A stretch of DNA of 64,000 bases. Origin: Saussurea involucrata. Its lineage: Eukaryota > Streptophyta > Magnoliopsida > Asterales > Asteraceae. Below the pieces are notes generated by a model. The model had not been told where the DNA came from and ran no database searches. It saw nothing but the letters and a program-made list of their open reading frames with translations. Where the stretch lies: the NCBI GenBank assembly GCA_033807775.1, contig CM066325.1, positions 17,045,301-17,109,300 on the forward strand, read 5' to 3'. A program made the translations under genes and the position numbers. The number at the start of each line of letters is the position of its first letter. The stretch's first letter is position 1. Positions 1 through 12,749 of the stretch are shown here, one piece after another.

Positions 1-597
1 AAGAAGCTCTTTGAGTCGCTCAAATGCCTCGTGAAACTCTTCCCCAGGTTGCTGTTGAAAGTTGGAGATCGCTCGGCGTATCTCCGCAGTTTTCCTTATA
101 GGGAAATACTCGGCTAAAAACTTCTTCTGCATGTCATCCCAAGTAGAGATGCTCCTCGGCTCAAGTGATATAAACCACTGTTTGGCTCGCCCTTTTAGAG
201 AAAAAGGGAACAATATGAGCCTAAGGTGGTCTCGGGTAAGACCTCGAATATTGTTAGTGTTGCAGATGGCAAGGAATTCGTATAAGTGATTATACGGTTC
301 TTCTTTTGATAGGCCATGGAAGTTTGGAAGCGACTGAATGAGATGAGGGCGAATCTCATAGGGAGTCTCATCATCACCTGGTAAGGATATCGGGGAAGGG
401 TTCTCGTAAGCACCAGGTTGGAAATTAGTTTCCAAAGGAGGGTGTGGTGGTGGGTTTTCCATCTCTTCTTCGCTATCACTCACGAAATGCGTAGGCTCTT
501 GAATCACAAATTTCTTCTTTCTAGCTCGCCTTTCGGTTTCTTCTAATTCATGCACTCCAGATATTGGCAAATATTTCTTAGATCTAGTGTGGTGCAT
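1..597 (-). CDS. Athila-like Ty3/gypsy gag, N-terminal part (runs off window)
   Basis: The minus strand is open without a stop from an ATG at 595-597 to the window edge (199 codons), so the gene continues to the left. It begins MHHTRSK and has an acidic, proline-rich N-terminal part. From about residue 95 it follows the retrotransposon gag pattern, with conserved stretches such as LKGRAKQWF, TWDDMQKKFLAEYFP and EEFHEAFERLKELL. These are typical of Athila/Tat gag capsid domains, which form the cytoplasmic virus-like particle. A tRNA-Asp primer site and an LTR lie upstream at the expected distance, so this is the true gag start. No lesion is visible in this part; whether pol is intact cannot be seen. 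Confidence 0.85.
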   Translation of the reverse strand, partial: MHHTRSKKYLPISGVHELEETERRARKKKFVIQEPTHFVSDSEEEMENPPPHPPLETNFQPGAYENPSPISLPGDDETPYEIRPHLIQSLPNFHGLSKEEPYNHLYEFLAICNTNNIRGLTRDHLRLILFPFSLKGRAKQWFISLEPRSISTWDDMQKKFLAEYFPIRKTAEIRRAISNFQQQPGEEFHEAFERLKELL

Positions 598-909
598 GCA
601 ACTTAAGAGAACTAGTTATCAACCTCAATCAGATCAAAACTTAAAACTACGTGACATGCAAAATAAAACTCAACTAAAAAAATAAACTAGACGAATAAAA
701 CTTTTTTTTTTGTTTTTTTTTTGTTTTTTTAACAAAAAGACTAATAATACTAAAAAATATTAAAAATAAAGAAAAGAAGGCTTATCTGATCACGAGAAAT
801 CAAGTAAGCAATCTGCAAAACACTATCATGATGTATCGAGTAACAATCTATTAAAAAGATAATGCAAACAAATAGAATTAACACAAATCAATTAACCTAA
901 GCGCACAAC

Positions 910-927
910 TCCCCGGCAGCGGCGCCA
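910..927 (-). other. Primer-binding site, tRNA-Asp type
   Basis: The plus strand reads tccccggcagcggcgcca, the 3' end of plant tRNA-Asp with one difference from the form usually quoted. On the minus strand it is therefore complementary to that tRNA and sits 6 bp inside the LTR end. This primer is the one used by Athila-type elements. Confidence 0.85.
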
Positions 928-933
928 AAAACT

Positions 934-2427
934 TGTTGCACGCGTCGTGAAACGCGCAACAAGGTTTAAATTTATAAACCTAACTTAAACCGTAAAGTGG
1001 TAAGTCGGGTATCGTTCTTATCAGGGAGTCAGTGGTTAAGCGAATTATTTGTATTAAACTGAATGCATGTGTGTCACAAAGATATGCCACTCAATTTCGA
1101 TCTTTTAAGCTCAAAGACACCGACTAAAACCAAAATCTACTTAGTACAAATAACACTACTTTAAAAATCATGAGAGTTGAGAATAGTACTAAACCACTAA
1201 ACGAAAAAACCAAGACTTTATAACTACGATTAACTAATGAAAATTAAAAGACTTTAGCTATCAAACTAATATCCAAAAATTCACCTTGGACTTTCATCAA
1301 ACACTTGGTGTGTGATTTCAAATAAACATAAACCAAAAATTCATTGACCAAAGAAATTGAATCCCAATGATCAATAGATTCTACGAACACTAACAATTTA
1401 TCAAAAACTCAATTCAATGCTTTCAAATCAAACAATCAAATAATGTCAAGAATAAACAAATGAGGACCTAAACCAAATCTATAATCAAACTTAAGAGATC
1501 GAGAGATTTAGAAGTCGAATTGACAAAAACAAAATAACCTGTTGGACACACAACAGTCCAAGTTCAGAGTTCGCTTTGCTTGATGAACACAGAAAACGCA
1601 GCAGCCAAAGACTTCTGATAAAGCCTCCAAATCGTTGTTGTTTGCTACTGTCCAACAGTCCCTCTTGTTGCTGTCTTCTCCTCTGATTTTCAGCCGTGTG
1701 TCTCCCTAAAAACCTCTCTAAACTACTCTCGATTCTGCCGTCAACCAGCTCCCTCAATGGTGCGTATGAAACCTTACTTATCTCGGTGTTGTGCTGTATG
1801 TGTAGATTGAGGCCTCCCCTCAGAATCCAGCCGTGCTCCTATTTATCTCTGTTTCAGCCCCCAATAAAAACATAAGATATAACCCTTTGATTTTGTTTCC
1901 TTCTTGAACTCTATAACCGTAACTCTCCTTGTGATATACGTATCAATGAAAAAAATACCCACAATATCCTTTCCTTTTCTTTTTCTTGCAAACCTCACGT
2001 GGGCTATGTATGACCCATTTTATTTCAGCCCACTTTCTTTTGGATAATTAAAGTCTTCTAAAAGCCCAAGATCCAACCTCACATTATTTTCTTTTGTTTT
2101 ACTGCTACGGCAGGTTGTTGTACCTGTTGTTGTACAACACTTTTCTGCCTTCGGGGTCAGATTCGACCCAGATTCACTCCGAATTTGCAGAAACGCAAAA
2201 CACGAAGATTGTTCGTCTATGTCTTGGCTTTCCGGAACATCTTGAATCGCCTTGAACGGAGCTCGGACGAGTGAGATATGGCCAAACCTCCACAGCCACG
2301 CAAGTCTGCCAAAAATCATCGCTTTGGTCTTTTTCGCTCCCAATTGTTCCGAACCTATAAAAATATAAAAACACATCAATATCGTTCGGTTTTACCATTT
2401 TAATGCACTAGAGAGGGGCAATTAACA
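934..2427 (-). repeat. 5' LTR of the Athila-like element
   Basis: The inner edge on the plus strand starts TGTTGCACGCG next to the primer site, and the outer edge ends ...AATTAACA, giving TG...CA on the minus strand over 1494 bp. The inner end forms a hairpin (TGTTGC and CGCGT against ACGCG and CAACA, 934-963). The outer boundary is inferred from the TG/CA rule and from where copia coding sequence stops; the partner LTR is outside the window. Short open frames inside it (for example 2020-2379 minus) have no recognisable domain. Confidence 0.7.
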
Positions 2428-3507
2428 AGAAAATAAAGTAGAATCAAATGACCGATCAATTAGACTACCAATAACTTTAGCATATTCATTTTGAGCTAAT
2501 ACCCTTCCGGTATTAGTTGTTAATCTAGAACCTACTTCGAACGGAGTGTTGACAGGTAAACAATCAAATTTATTAAAACGCCTTAATATCTGTTCAATAT
2601 AGTGAGACTGGGATAACATAAGCTTATTGTTATTTCTAAGAATCTTTATTCCTAAAATAACATCAGCTTCTCCCAGATCTTTCATATCAAAATTTTCAGA
2701 TAAGAGTTTCTTTGTCATTTGCACTTGTTCCAAGTCGGTTCCAAAAATCAACATATCATCCACGTATAAGCAGATGATAACCCCTCGACCATTAACAAAT
2801 CGACTGTATACACACTTGTCTGGTTCGTTAATTTTGAAACCATTTGATAGAATGATTTGATCGAATATTTGATGCCATTGTTTGGGAGCCTGTTTCAGGA
2901 CATACAAGGACTTAATAAGTTTGCAAACTTTCTTTTCTTGTCCTTGAACTATGAAACCTTCCGGTTGTTCCATATATACTTCCTCCTCTAATTCACCATT
3001 CAAGAATGCAGTTTTGACATCCATTTGGTGAATTACGAGTTTATTAATGGAAGCTAAGGCAATCAAAATTCTGATGGTCGACGTCCGTGCTACATGGGCA
3101 TATGTGTCAAAATAATCTAATCCTTCCTTTTGTGTAAAGCCCTTAGCTACTAATCGGGCTTTAAACTTCTCAATGCTGCCATCAACTCTTAATTTTCTTT
3201 TAAAAATCCATTTATTCTTGATGGCTTTTGAACCAGGGGGTAGGTCGACTAAGACCCAAGTGTTATTACCTATGATGGAATCCATCTCATCGTTGATTGC
3301 CTCTTTCCAAAAAGATGCATCATGAGATTTCATTGCTTCCGCAAATGTACGTGGTTCTTCATCCAAACTGAAACTTTTGAAAGTGGAGACGTTGAGAGTG
3401 GCTAATAAGAATTGCATCTTCTTTTGCCATCTCTTGAATCCTCCGCCATCAAATCGCTCTAACTTCACGATGTCGCAAGACATTTGTTGGAGATTCTTCG
3501 TCGCCAT
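2422..3507 (-). pseudogene. Copia element X: gag start fused to reverse transcriptase, truncated
   Basis: One 361-residue open frame joins two parts of a Ty1/copia polyprotein that are normally about 800 residues apart. Residues 1-40 (MATKNLQQ..., with RFDGGGFKRWQKKM) are the start of gag. From about residue 47 the frame is copia reverse transcriptase: FWKEAINDEMDSI, the MDVKTAFLNG segment around 162-171, and the catalytic YVDD at 248-251. Most of gag, the protease and the integrase are missing without a frame break, so an internal deletion made the fusion. The reverse transcriptase stops early after the IGSL segment, where the Athila-like LTR begins. It cannot support its own mobility, though a fused product could be translated. 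Confidence 0.85.
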
Positions 3508-4328
3508 CTTGATTTGATAGTTGCTTTAAGATTGTTGTTTTTTTGGGTTTCAATACTAAGAGTGTATGTAGATAATAAATTCTACTACTTGTTGCTTTCA
3601 AGGCGAGTAGTCTCTCTATCCTTAAAGCAATTTTGCCCCCACCGTATGTGCCTTGGGATTTGGCGAATTGCCTCTCAAGATACAATGAAGCAACGTGTGT
3701 AGAACGATTATCAACACCGCACAAGTGGTGATAATCCCCGGTAGAACTAGTGAGTAAACAAGGATTTCAAGAACTAGAATTTGTGTTTCTATAGCAACAC
3801 AAAATTCTAGCAATCTGGTATCTACAAAAAGGAAAACGGATTAAAGATTTTGGTGTCTAAAAGTTGGTATATATAGGCTAATATGACAACCCTTTGAACA
3901 GTCATGTCTATTCGATTTTCCTGACAACTTTTCTTGCGTTGTAACAATAACAGCGACGGTCTGGTCACTGCCTGAACCGTTGAATCTGTTCAGAACAGTT
4001 CCTTCTCCGAACCGTCGTCTATGAAGTCAACCATCGCGGCTGTTGGTTACACCCTTTCATGGACCGTCGCATCAGATGAGAAAACGTAACGGTTTCGTGT
4101 TGCAATAAGCAAAAGAGTTAAAGGCGGCTACAAGCGGCGATGCGAAGTGCAAAGTGCGCCATCAAAGCGCCACATTGCGCCCACGCCCACGGTCGCGCGC
4201 GTAAGGGTGCGTTGCACCCTTGTAGAGCCCCCACCATTTCCAATATAAGATAAATTAATATATGGAAAATAGTTCCACTTATATACCCACTTTTGTTTCA
4301 CTTTTCCTCCTATGTGGGACAAGGTGAA
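2428..4328 (-). mobile_element. Ty1/copia element X, coding remnant, leader and inner LTR part
   Basis: This is the larger visible piece of X, continued at 12750-12837 beyond element A. It holds the fused gag-RT frame and then a leader/LTR stretch of about 0.8 kb (3508-4328) without genes. A TATA motif (minus strand GTATATAAGTGG, plus 4275-4286) lies about 50 bp from the point where element A entered, as expected for a copia U3/R boundary. I could not find a clean initiator-Met primer site, so the inner LTR border is unresolved. Confidence 0.65.
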
Positions 4329-6494
4329 TGTAACGTCCCAAAAATTAAAAGGAATTTAAATTTTTTGAAAGTAATACATTTCATTATAATCAAACCAAAA
4401 GTTAACCAATCTCATTACAATAAGAATAAATGTCGTTATTTAAAACCGTCAACAGAGTTTAAGCAGCGAAAAAGTTGTATAGTTAAATCCCCATTTAACA
4501 AAAACCAGTTTAAACAATCTTCGCCTCGCGCCCGTGTGTACCGTCATGCCCGACTGCTACCCGCACCTGAAAACATAAGACATTGGGAAGGGGTAAGCAC
4601 GAAGCTTAGTGAATTCAATCCTTACATAGGATCGCAATTACATCAGCATCACCCTTAAACATACCATCACATAAATTTCTTGGAACATCCATCAAGAAAA
4701 TATATCACGATTAAATAATAATCCTTATGCTCCTTGGAACCACCATCAAGAAGACATAATCACCACACATTATACCAATACATATACTCCTTGGAACAAC
4801 CATCAAGAAGTAGCCTTATACTTCTTGGAACGGCCATCAAGAAGATATAATCACAACTCATTTTACAAACGCATTTACTTCTTGGAACAACCCTCAAGAA
4901 GTACCTCAATCATAGTTCAACATATATACACAAATATGCATACTCCATAACACAATAATATCAACAAATAATCATAAACATCACACTCAAACTATAGCAA
5001 CACAAATATAATTCCCATCCTATATAGTGAGAGAACTCACCTCAAAAGCAAAGCTTATGTCCTCAACAGCAACACGAACCGGCCAACACCAGCTCACCTT
5101 TTTCCACCTAAATAAGTGTTAACAAATGTCAAAGTGACGCCCCAACCCAAAGCCACGACTACTAAATTATAAAATACATTTTCCAGTTTTTACTCTCAAC
5201 ACACAGGTCTGTTCGGGACTTGTTAAACCCCTTATAAACTGATAAATCCATGAATATTTTCCCATAATCACAAATTCCCATGTCTTAGGGTTCCAATGAC
5301 ATATCACACGCGCTCTAACGATTTTTCTACAATTTACTATGGATTTTACAAAACCGACTCGCAGCACAGTGAAAAACAAGACATTTCAGTACAAAACAGC
5401 AATTTGACACTAGCTATGGTCCGAACTTGTTTTTCCGTAAAACATATGAAACTTACTAGACTCAGAATGGAAGATTTTGGCACTGATTTCACCCCAATAC
5501 GATGTTCCTATAAAAAGTTATGGCTTTCACCAAAACAGTGGCGGAAACTGTGTAATTCACATGAAATGACAAATAATGCTTAGTAACCCATTAAGCCATA
5601 GCTTAACCCAAACAGACCCGAATGAACCTTTGAGGATGCAAACAAATAGGGTATTCTAAATGCAAGTAAAAACAACCCCAAAACATACAATCAACAACCA
5701 CAATGAGACCCCAAAATTTTAGCGTGGAAAACCCCTCAAAATCGAGAGTAAAAACCACGGGACTACTAGAGCCGCTTCAAATCCACTACCACCAATATTA
5801 GAGCAATACAAAGTCTTCTATAGATTATACTAGAGGCATACAAAACCATCATACACTTGGAAATAAGCACATCAACATGTATGGAACCAAAATAGAGCAA
5901 GAATGGAGAAAAATAACCACAAAGTTACTGTTGTGCAGAACCCCACGAAACCATGACCTCCGGACCTCAAAACCACGATCCCACCGTCCAGAATGTTGAT
6001 GAAGATGTCGTGAAGCGGCTCACCAAAACTCACGACGATCCGACCGTTCAATCTCCGGCAAACAGAAATTTTCTGCAGCTAGGTTTACAAATACGAAAAA
6101 TGGAGCTCTCTCACTTTTTCTTGTTTCTCTCTACTCTCTCTTTTGTTGCTACTCTCTCTCGGCCGAACTCCCAAGGGAAGGGGAGGGAGGGGCCGTAGGG
6201 TTTTTCCTTCTCCCTTTCTTTCCTCTTTTCTTCCTTGCCAAGCCACGAAACCAACACCCTCAAAATGAAACATGAAATCGGTTTTGGGTTGTGCATGGGC
6301 CGAAATGTACATTGTTTTGGCCTTTTAACAATTTGATCTCTCAACTAATTCCATCTCGCACTCTAACCAACAATTTGACATAATTAACTATTAGGTCCAA
6401 TTCGTCTAACCCCGTTAACGGAAACCACGTTAAATAAAACTTAAGAGAAAATAATTAATAAAAAGAAAATACATATTGGGATACGGGCTTTACA
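4329..6494 (-). repeat. 3' LTR of element A (2166 bp)
   Basis: TG...CA bounded and near-identical to 10427-12749 apart from one extra tandem unit there. The section 4660-4920 carries a run of short imperfect repeats in which CTTCTTGG... faces ...ATCAAGAAG, each able to form a small hairpin. Open frames inside (4293-4658 +, 5296-5583 +, 5953-6198 +) recur in the other LTR and match no protein family I know. Confidence 0.9.
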
Positions 6495-6511
6495 ACCCTC
6501 CCCCACTTGGA

Positions 6512-6613
6512 TTAGACTTCGTCCTCGAAGTCTAGGCTAGCGAATAACTCGGAATAGTTCTTGCGCATCTCCGCTTCGGGTTCCCACGTCCACTCGAACC
6601 CCTTTGGTGCTGC
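6512..6613 (-). pseudogene. Chromovirus polyprotein C-terminal tail in element A
   Basis: Reading the minus strand, about 33 codons end at a TAA (6512-6514). They include EWTWEPEAEMRKNYSELF followed by ASLDFEDEV, the usual end of a chromodomain-bearing Ty3 integrase just before the purine tract and 3' LTR. Upstream of about 6613 no further integrase sequence can be read. It marks element A as derived from a chromovirus by loss of nearly all of pol. Confidence 0.75.
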
Positions 6614-6614
6614 C

Positions 6615-9600
6615 ACTGGACTTTCCTCAACTAGAATCTAAATTTCTCACCCCGTCTAGAATTTCTCGAATACTTTTCTTAATACCAAAACTCCTTCAAG
6701 GACACTGAAATTATGACCGGAAGAACACTCCAACAACTGGATTCATTCCTAGCCAAACGACTTCGGTTGCCTCCCAACCTTAGATGTTCCATACATCCCG
6801 ATTCAACTTTCAAGCTCTAACCATTCTAAAGGTACTCACCAATATACCCTACAGGATACTCGAATCCGATCATTCCTACCATTACTGCCGATTACTTCCA
6901 CGAGTTCTATAGGCTCCCAAAATTTATTTCACGCGGATCATCAAACCAGTAAACTTATAATCACCCACGAAGGTCATTTCATCATAACCATTCATCACAA
7001 TTAAGCATTTCAGGGTTACTACTACCATCGCCATTATTATTTCAAAATCGGCTACAAATCTCCGATTACACTAAGGGTGTTTGGCCTCAAGCCCAAAAGT
7101 CGACACCTAAATATACTACTTACTTCAAAAAGGTTAATGCACATTTATTCTCTTAATTACAAAGGGCATCATTCCCTTAACCGACACTATTCGGCCTACA
7201 TTACCAACACGCGTGGAATACCCAACCTTCCACCGTCTACTTATCCTCCACACTCGCTCTACGAAGCCTAGTTACACCGTATCAAGATACACCTTAACGT
7301 CTACCTCCCAGGTACGTCTCAAGGCCCGGCATATCAGGACTACCTCTCAGGTAAGTGTCCAAGACTATATCCTCCCAGTGCCTACTGGAAAGTCAAGGTC
7401 ATAACACATGAATACCGGAGTCCCACCCCGAGATACCCAACCGACCATTACCAACGACTGACTGACGTGACCAAGGATCCAATGTAAAACAGTCTACCAA
7501 CAACATGCCTATCCCGGAATGACTCACTCACCCAACATGTAAATACTCAACGTGCAATAAGTGCAAAACTGTGCAACAAAACAACCCATCAACAAAACTC
7601 CACATCGAGCCATTAAAAACCGTGCAATTGACCCATGACTATCTCAAAGTCAAAACCGAGCAAAACGCTCCACGCTTGCTAGACCCATAAGTCGGTCAAA
7701 AACGCGTTTAAATAAAGTTTAAGCAAGCAATACTCTAAAATCAACATTAGTCCCAACCTCGACACGGGTTAAACCAAAGAGTTTTCCAAAAGGACTCACA
7801 CCCTTAAAATTCTCAAAATGACACATAACACTTATAAGCGCACTTCCCAAATGGTTTACAAAATCATTTACAAAATATTTTCAACGTCAAGATTTTTCAT
7901 TTCAAAAAGACCGTAAGCAATAAAACTACTATTGCCAGGTCGGTAGTTAAGCAAAAATGGACACGCTCGTCCCACATATGAAAATCATGTTGACAATCAT
8001 TTCATTGCAGCTTAGTTTACTCACAAAACGTAAAGCGAAATAAATAATTTCTTTGAAAATGAACCGTCACGGTTCTAGTATGAATTGACTCATGACATGT
8101 ATTTAAAGTAACCGCTCAACCTTACACCGGGTGCGACAAAAGTGTGCACATAATTTCAAAATCAGTTCCACGACATTTGACCCCAAAATTCCTCTTTTTC
8201 CAACATAAAATGTCGTGGCACAGGGTTCACCAACAAATCTTACGCGCGTCGGCTAGTCATACAAAACGATGAAACGGTTTACAAATATATTTTTGTTAAA
8301 ACACAACTGTCTCGTGTAAGTTTCAAACTTAAAGATAAAAACCAATCCGTTTCCATCATTTGAAAATATCGACTAAAACCTCATAAAATCTCAAAAGGTG
8401 GGGTTCTTTAAATTGATTTCCAAGATTTCTCCAAATGGTCACATAAACAAATAAGATATGCACCTCGTGAAATTAAACCCACACGACTCAACATGCCGTA
8501 AAACAAAACTTATTTAACGAAATCACTCAAATAGCTTTATACAGACATCGTGGAATGTAACTTTCCGTCTCAACTCTAACATATGTGGAGGAGTTCCAAT
8601 GTTAAAGTCACAAGCCGTAGTCACTTGCCCGACATTTTAAACACCACAAAACACGGATATCATCTTACCCGAAAGGACCGTTGGAAAAATAAAGAAATGA
8701 GACAAATTCTAACAAAGTTTGCACTCCCGTGATAAAACGATTTCATACACTTTCAAAACCATATTTCAAAATCTTGTGTGTGTGCTGAACATTTCCCAAA
8801 ATTCCAAAACACCATCCATAAAATGATTTGAAACACAAGAATTTGTTAATGCAATCTATTTAAAAATCAAACCTTGTGCATGACTTAGTCGGCATTCTAC
8901 GCCTCGACTCCTACTCCTCCAAATCTCTCCGGTCCACTAACGTCATCCGGACATTTAAACCTCTTAGGCAAGTTGGGAAATTACGTCAAATAATCCCTAC
9001 GATTTTTCCTCAAATCAAAGTCGGCTCTATAAGCCTATGATTCTAGCACAATCATCCATCTTGGCCCGAAACAAACATCATCCTTATCGTCACTCCAAGT
9101 GATCAATACTAGAATCGTCCTTTTATTCCAACAACTACTAATTTTATAACCTTCGACACTACCCCAACGATCATCCCATCAAAGCAAAACAAGTACACAC
9201 CTGTACTAGTAGGTTTACTATAGTCGTTCCTCCTTGTGATGGCTATTCAGGGTAGATATTACAACGAGTTATTAGCACATAATAACTCACACTAACAACG
9301 CTCACGCTCACTCCTTGGATTCCTCGTGACTTTCCCCGACTCGAGCATTGATCCTGTGTTTCCGATAGTAGGAGCTCTACTACTACCTTCCACACCTATC
9401 ATCACTCGTTCCGAGTTCCATCCGATGGGTCCAAGTAGTTTCTCGCCGATAACTACACACATATGCCCGCACCGACATATGTACACACTCTTCCTAGCTC
9501 CCTAGGAATTCCACCCAACTCCACTACCCTTGCTATGACGAAATCCCCACTAGTCATGACGAGTCGCCTCGCGAATGCACAGTCGCACACAGTGTAAAAC

Positions 9601-10406
9601 CAGATAGACATTCGAATATAAGATTATATCCTACAACGGTTGGACTCAAACAAGAGCTGTGCAATAGAACTAAATCCGACATTCTAGGGCTATTCGGTTC
9701 CTATCGCATACAACCTATAGTGCATTCACTTAACAACCCATTAAGGCTAGCATAAACTCCTATTAGCAAGCAACAAATATGCGGTACAGTGTAATAAGCA
9801 CCAAGCAATCTAGCATACATACTCCTATGTTCTAGAAAGCAATCTAGCATACCTACTCATATGTAAACACTCTTCCCAGCTCACTAGGAATTTCATCTCA
9901 TCCCACTACCCTTGCTACAACGGAATCCCTATTAGCCATAACGAGTTGCCTCGCGAATACCCAGTCGCATGCAGCGTGAATCAAATAGACATTCGAATAC
10001 AAGATTCTATCCTAGAACGGTTGGACTCAAACAAGAGCTGCGCAATAGAACTAAACCAAATATTCTAAGGCTATATGATTCTTACTACATACAACCTATA
10101 GGGCCTTCACTTAACAACCTACTATAACTAGCATTGATTCCTACTAGCAAGCAAGCATCATACAGTACAGTGTAAACCACATAAGCAATCCAGCATGCAT
10201 ACCCTAGGATTTAGAAAGCAATAAATACACTAAGTACTGTACCTTCCCACTTAGCGTCGGCTTACTGTACACACTGCGCCCTCCATCACCGTTTCCCAAA
10301 CGGGTTTTTCCTTTTTCTTACATTCAAAAGATTTTAGTAAAAGAAATTGAAATTTCATAGCCGCAACTTGAGACCAAACACACCGAGATGTGTCTGATTC
10401 ACTCAA
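6615..10406 (-). other. Non-coding interior of element A
   Basis: About 3.8 kb with no gene. Several stretches match the interiors of elements B and C in the same order. Examples are 7940-7980 (a 41-bp block shared by all three), 7440-7500 (matches B near 39990-40080) and 9290-9490 (matches B near 37790-37990, just before the B gag). Element A has lost gag altogether. Repeated motifs at 9590-9720 and 9940-10090 indicate an internal partial duplication. Confidence 0.7.
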
Positions 10407-10411
10407 GCTGT

Positions 10412-10423
10412 GCTCTGATACCA
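10412..10423 (-). other. Primer-binding site of element A (initiator tRNA-Met type)
   Basis: Plus strand gctctgatacca, that is TGGTATCAGAGC on the minus strand, 3 bp inside the 5' LTR edge at 10427. This is the standard plant initiator-Met primer match and fixes the element's orientation. Confidence 0.9.
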
Positions 10424-10426
10424 AGT

Positions 10427-12749
10427 TGTAACGTCCCAAAAATTACAAGGAATTTAAATTTTTTGAAAGTAATACATTTCATTATAATCAAACCAAAAGT
10501 TAACCAATCTCATTACAATAAGAATAAATGTCGTTATTTAAAACCGTCAACAGAGTTTAAGCAGCGGAAAAGTTGTATAGTTAAATCCCCATTTAACAAA
10601 AACCAGTTTAAACAATCTTTGCCTCGCGCCCGTGTGTACCGTCATGCCCGACTGCTACCCGCACCTGAAAACATAAGACATTGGGAAGGGGTAAGCACGA
10701 AGCTTAGTGAATTCAATCCTTACATAGGATCGCAATTACATCAGCATCACCCTTAAACATACCATCACATAAATTTCTTGGAACATCCATCAAGAAAATA
10801 TATCACGATTAAATAATAATCCTTATGCTCCTTGGAACCACCATCAAGAAGACATAATCACCACACATTATACCAATACATATACTCCTTAGAACAACCA
10901 TCAAGAAGTAGCCTTATACTTCTTGGAACGGCCATCAAGAAGATATAATCACAACTCATTTTACAAATTAAATAATAATCCTTATGCTCCTTGGAACCAC
11001 CATCAAGAAGACATAATCACCACACATTATACCAATACATATACTCCTTAGAACAACCATCAAGAAGTAGCCTTATACTTCTTGGAACGGCCATCAAGAA
11101 GATATAATCACAACTCATTTTACAAACGCATTTACTTCTTGGAACAACCCTCAAGAAGTACCTCAATCACAGTTCAACATATATACACAAATATGCATAC
11201 TCCATAACACAATAATATCAACAAATAATCATAAACATCACACTCGAACTATAGCAACACAAATATAATTCCCATCCTATATAGTGAGAGAACTCACCTC
11301 AAAAGCAAAACTTATGTCCTCAACAGCAACACGAACCGGCCAACACCAGCTCACCTTTTTCCACCTAAATAAGTGTTAACAAATGTCAAAGTGACGCCCC
11401 AACCCAAAGCCACGACTACTAAATTATAAAATACATTTTCCAGTTTTTACTCTCAACACACAGGTCTGTTCGGGACTTGTTAAACCCCTTATAAACTGAT
11501 AAATCCAGGAATATTTTCCCATAATCACAAAGTCCCATGTCTTAGGGTTCCAGGGACATATCACACACGCTCTAACGATTTTTCTACAATTTACTATGGA
11601 TTTTACAAAACCGACTTGCAGCACAGTGAAAAACAGGACCTTTCAGTACAAAACAGCAATTTGACACTAGCTATGGTCCGAACTGGTTTTTCCGTAAAAC
11701 ATATGAAACTTACTAGACTCAGAATGGGAGATTTTGGCACTGATTTTACCCCAATACGATGTTCCTATAAAAAGTTATGGCTTTCACCAAAACAGTGGCA
11801 GAAACTGTGTAATTCACATGAAATGACAAATAATGCTTAGTAACCCATTAAGCCATAGCTTAACCCAAACAGACCCGAATGAACCTTTGAGGATGCAAAC
11901 AAATAGGGTATTCTAAATGCAAGTAAAAACAACCCCAAAACATACAATCAACAACCACAATGAGACCCCAAAATTTTAGCGTGGAAAACCCTCAAAATCG
12001 AGAGTAAAAACCACGGGACTACTAGAGCCGCTTCAAATCCACTACCACCAATATTAGAGCAATACAAAGTCTTCTATAGATTATACTAGAGGCATACAAA
12101 ATCATCATACACTTGGAAATAAGCACATCAACATGTATGGAACCAAAATAGAGCAAGAATGGAGAAAAATCACCACAAAGTTACTGCTGTGCAGAACCCC
12201 ACGAAACCATGACCTTCGGACCTCAAAACCACGATCCCACCGTCCAGAATGTTGATGAAGATGTCGTGAAGCGGCTCACCAAAACTCACGACGATCCGAC
12301 CGTTCAATCTCCGGTAAACAGAAATTTTCTGCAGCTAGGTTTACAAATACGAAAAATGGAGCTCTCTCACTTTTTCTTGTTTCTCTTTACTCTCTCTTTT
12401 GTTGCTACTCTCTCTCGGCCGAACTCCCAAGGGAAGGGGAGGGAGGGGCCGTAGGGTTTTTCCTTCTCCCTTTTTTCCTCTTTTCTTCCTTGCCAAGCCA
12501 CGAAACCAACACCCTCAAAATGATACATGAAATCGGTTTTGGGTTGTGCATGGGCCGAAATGTACATTGTTTTGGCCCTTTAACAATTTGATCCCTCAAC
12601 TAATTCCATCTCGCACTCTAACCAACGATTTGACATAATTAACTATTAGGTCCAATTCGTCTAACCCCGTTAACGGAAACCACGCTAAATAAAACTTAAG
12701 AGAAAAGAATTAATAAAAAGAAAATACATATTGGGATACGGGCTTTACA
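10427..12749 (-). repeat. 5' LTR of element A (2323 bp)
   Basis: Matches 4329-6494 along its length. The extra length comes mainly from a tandem duplication of about 159 bp: the segment beginning attaaataataat at 10808 begins again at 10967. The duplication lies in the hairpin-repeat region and is absent from the 3' LTR, so it arose after insertion or was lost from the other copy. Confidence 0.9.

Larger units (their letters stand above)
1..2427 (-). mobile_element. Athila-like Ty3/gypsy LTR retrotransposon, 5' end
   Basis: In minus-strand order this is a 5' LTR (2427 to 934), a tRNA-Asp primer-binding site, an A/T-rich leader with a long poly-T/poly-A run around 700-735, and an open gag. 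The element leaves the window to the left. Its outer edge falls inside the reverse transcriptase ORF of copia element X: the first LTR bases (TGTTAA on the minus strand) supply the last codon and stop of that ORF. The target duplication should be about 2428-2432 (agaaa), but its partner lies outside the window. Confidence 0.8.
4329..12749 (-). mobile_element. Non-autonomous Ty3/gypsy element A (complete, two LTRs)
   Basis: Two long direct repeats (4329-6494 and 10427-12749) both start TGTAACGTCCC and end GGGCTTTACA on the plus strand. Beside the right copy is an initiator-Met primer site read on the minus strand; beside the left copy is a purine tract (minus strand GTGGGGGAGGGT), so the element is on the minus strand. 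TGAA flanks both sides (4325-4328 and 12750-12753). The roughly 3.9-kb interior encodes only a chromovirus C-terminal tail; gag, protease, RT and integrase are absent. It therefore depends on proteins supplied in trans. It sits inside the LTR of copia element X. Confidence 0.9.

Noticed and set aside
195..479. 94-codon minus-strand frame at the left edge
   Set aside because: It is out of phase with the true gag frame, which is open over the same bases to the window edge.
4293..4658. 121-codon frame repeated at 10388-10756
   Set aside because: Both copies lie at the LTR edges of element A and are conserved because the LTRs are copies of each other.
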